This document shows positions 5,967-6,446 of a stretch of 6,446 nucleotides of DNA, one piece after another. Every line of letters starts with the position of its first letter. The stretch's first letter is position 1. Origin of the DNA: Stagnihabitans sp043721775. GTDB lineage: Bacteria > Pseudomonadota > Alphaproteobacteria > Rhodobacterales > Rhodobacteraceae. The stretch lies in assembly GCA_043721775.1 (NCBI GenBank), contig JAYSQA010000317.1, positions 1 through 6,446 on the forward strand, in the 5' to 3' direction. The position numbers were made by a program, and so were the translations under genes. The notes below the pieces were generated by a model that saw only the letters and a list, made by a program, of their open reading frames with translations, was not told where the DNA came from and did no database searches.

Positions 5967-6002
5967 GTTGTCAGGCACGCTGTCAGGCGCGTTGTCAGGC
6001 GC
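5967..6002. repeat. Three-copy 12-bp tandem repeat at the end of the SRPBCC pseudogene
   Basis: Copies are GTTGTCAGGCAC (5967-5978), GCTGTCAGGCGC (5979-5990) and GTTGTCAGGCGC (5991-6002), differing at one or two positions. On the - strand each copy contains the pseudogene's terminal TGA in the same frame, so the gene would end in three successive in-frame stops. The array probably arose by slippage around the original stop codon. Confidence 0.75.
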
Positions 6003-6357
6003 GCTGCCCCAGTGCGGTTTGCAGTTTGGCGAGCTCCTGTTTCCAGCCCATGCGCTACCGTTCGCTCCATACCGCGTCTTGCGTCTGGTCAAAGGTCAGA
6101 CGGAGGCAGGTGGCGTGGGCTTGCGGTTCGAAGTCGACGAGGTTGCGACAGGTCAGGCGGGACATGGGGGTGATGCTGTCGTAGATGACCTGGCAGGGGG
6201 GGGCGGTGGGCATGCCCTTTTTCTGCATGAAGGCCACCATCTCGGGCACCGGGGCCGTCATCGTCTAGCGCAGGGTGCCGCCGGGGGTCAGGGTCATCTG
6301 TTGCACGATCACGGTAAGGCCGGAGGGGCCCCATCAGCTTTCAAGGCCCGGAACCTG
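5995..6357 (-). pseudogene. Decayed SRPBCC/AHSA1-domain gene with three in-frame stops
   Basis: One - strand frame gives a recognisable SRPBCC (START-like/AHSA1) hydrophobic-ligand domain. In order it reads WGPSGLTVIVQQMTLTPGGT, then after one stop PEMVAFMQKKGMP, VIYDSITPMSRL and RNLVDF, then LRLTFDQTQDAVWSER, and after another stop MGWKQELAKLQTAL before a final TGA. The (W)WGP, PGG and GW-x-x-x-L-x-x-L landmarks are those of the family. Three stops interrupt it: TGA at 6336..6334 (where the first W of WWGP is expected), TAG at 6267..6265 and TAG at 6057..6055. The stretch between VDF and LRLTF looks shorter than usual, suggesting a small deletion, and the N-terminal third is missing or frameshifted upstream of about 6340 (FRAL appears in a neighbouring frame near 6352). 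An ATG at 6261 opens an intact 68-codon piece, but it lacks the domain start and end. Gene identity is fairly sure; exact limits are not. Confidence 0.65.
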
Positions 6358-6388
6358 TCAACGACTTTGCGGCAGTTGGTTTTTGAGA

Positions 6389-6445
6389 TTAGGCTTGGGC
6401 TGGCTCGGTTTTCCTGGGCGGGGTGATCCAGACGGCGGTCGGGAT
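6389..6445 (-). CDS. Possible C-terminal tail of an unidentified gene at the right edge
   Basis: One - strand frame enters from the window edge and reads IPTAVWITPPRKTEPAQA before a TAA at 6391..6389. The mixed hydrophobic-then-charged character looks like a natural protein end, and it lies just upstream of the SRPBCC remnant on the same strand. Eighteen residues are too few to assign a family, and a chance open frame is quite possible. Confidence 0.2.
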   Translation of the reverse strand: MPTAVWITPPRKTEPAQA

Positions 6446-6446
6446 T

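Noticed and set aside
5967..6002. CRISPR-like array
   Set aside because: The units are 12 bp, contiguous and without spacers, so this is a simple tandem repeat.
6055..6261. Separate intact small - strand gene of 68 codons
   Set aside because: Its start and stop are internal to a longer SRPBCC reading frame that continues past both neighbouring stop codons, so it is a piece of a pseudogene.
5914..6426. + strand frame of 170 codons over the right end
   Set aside because: It is antisense to the SRPBCC remnant and passes through the tandem repeat; the sequence is Gly/His-rich without domain features, so it looks like a shadow.

Overview
The window is GC-rich with strong G/C third-position bias. 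It reads as chromosomal DNA of an alphaproteobacterium, most likely of the Rhodobacteraceae type. The inference rests on codon style, the transporter family, a twin-arginine binding protein and GC-rich palindromes between genes. No rRNA or marker gene is present to confirm the lineage.

Layout, left to right. (1) Positions 1 to about 92 hold the C-terminal end of an IS30-family transposase on the + strand, cut by the window edge. (2) A CMP/dCMP-type zinc deaminase of about 157 residues, guanine/nucleoside deaminase-like, runs on the - strand (624..151). A GC hairpin lies just past its stop. (3) A 389-bp divergent intergenic region (625..1013) with two good stem-loops separates it from the transporter. 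(4) A compact + strand operon of four genes (1014..5737) follows: a double-domain ABC ATPase, two membrane permeases and a Tat-exported substrate-binding protein of the BMP (basic membrane protein) family. ATPase and permease 1 overlap by 11 nt. Permease 1 and permease 2 overlap by 1 nt. A perfect hairpin and a strong Shine-Dalgarno sit before the binding protein. (5) A strong intrinsic terminator (5766..5794) closes the operon. (6) The last 650 bp hold palindromes, a three-copy 12-bp tandem repeat and the decayed remains of an SRPBCC/AHSA1-domain gene on the - strand with three in-frame stop codons. A possible C-terminal tail of a further - strand gene lies at the right edge.

Functional picture: the operon encodes a complete BMP/Nup-type ABC importer, a family whose characterised members take up nucleosides and purines. 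The divergent deaminase fits import of a nucleobase or nucleoside followed by deamination in the cytoplasm. The substrate cannot be fixed from sequence alone.

I see no clearly new biological system here. The points most worth a second look are the structured divergent leader, the hairpin built over the stop codon ahead of the binding-protein gene, and the multiply broken SRPBCC gene with its stop-codon-carrying tandem repeat. Both flanks of the purine-type module carry debris, an IS remnant on one side and a pseudogene on the other.
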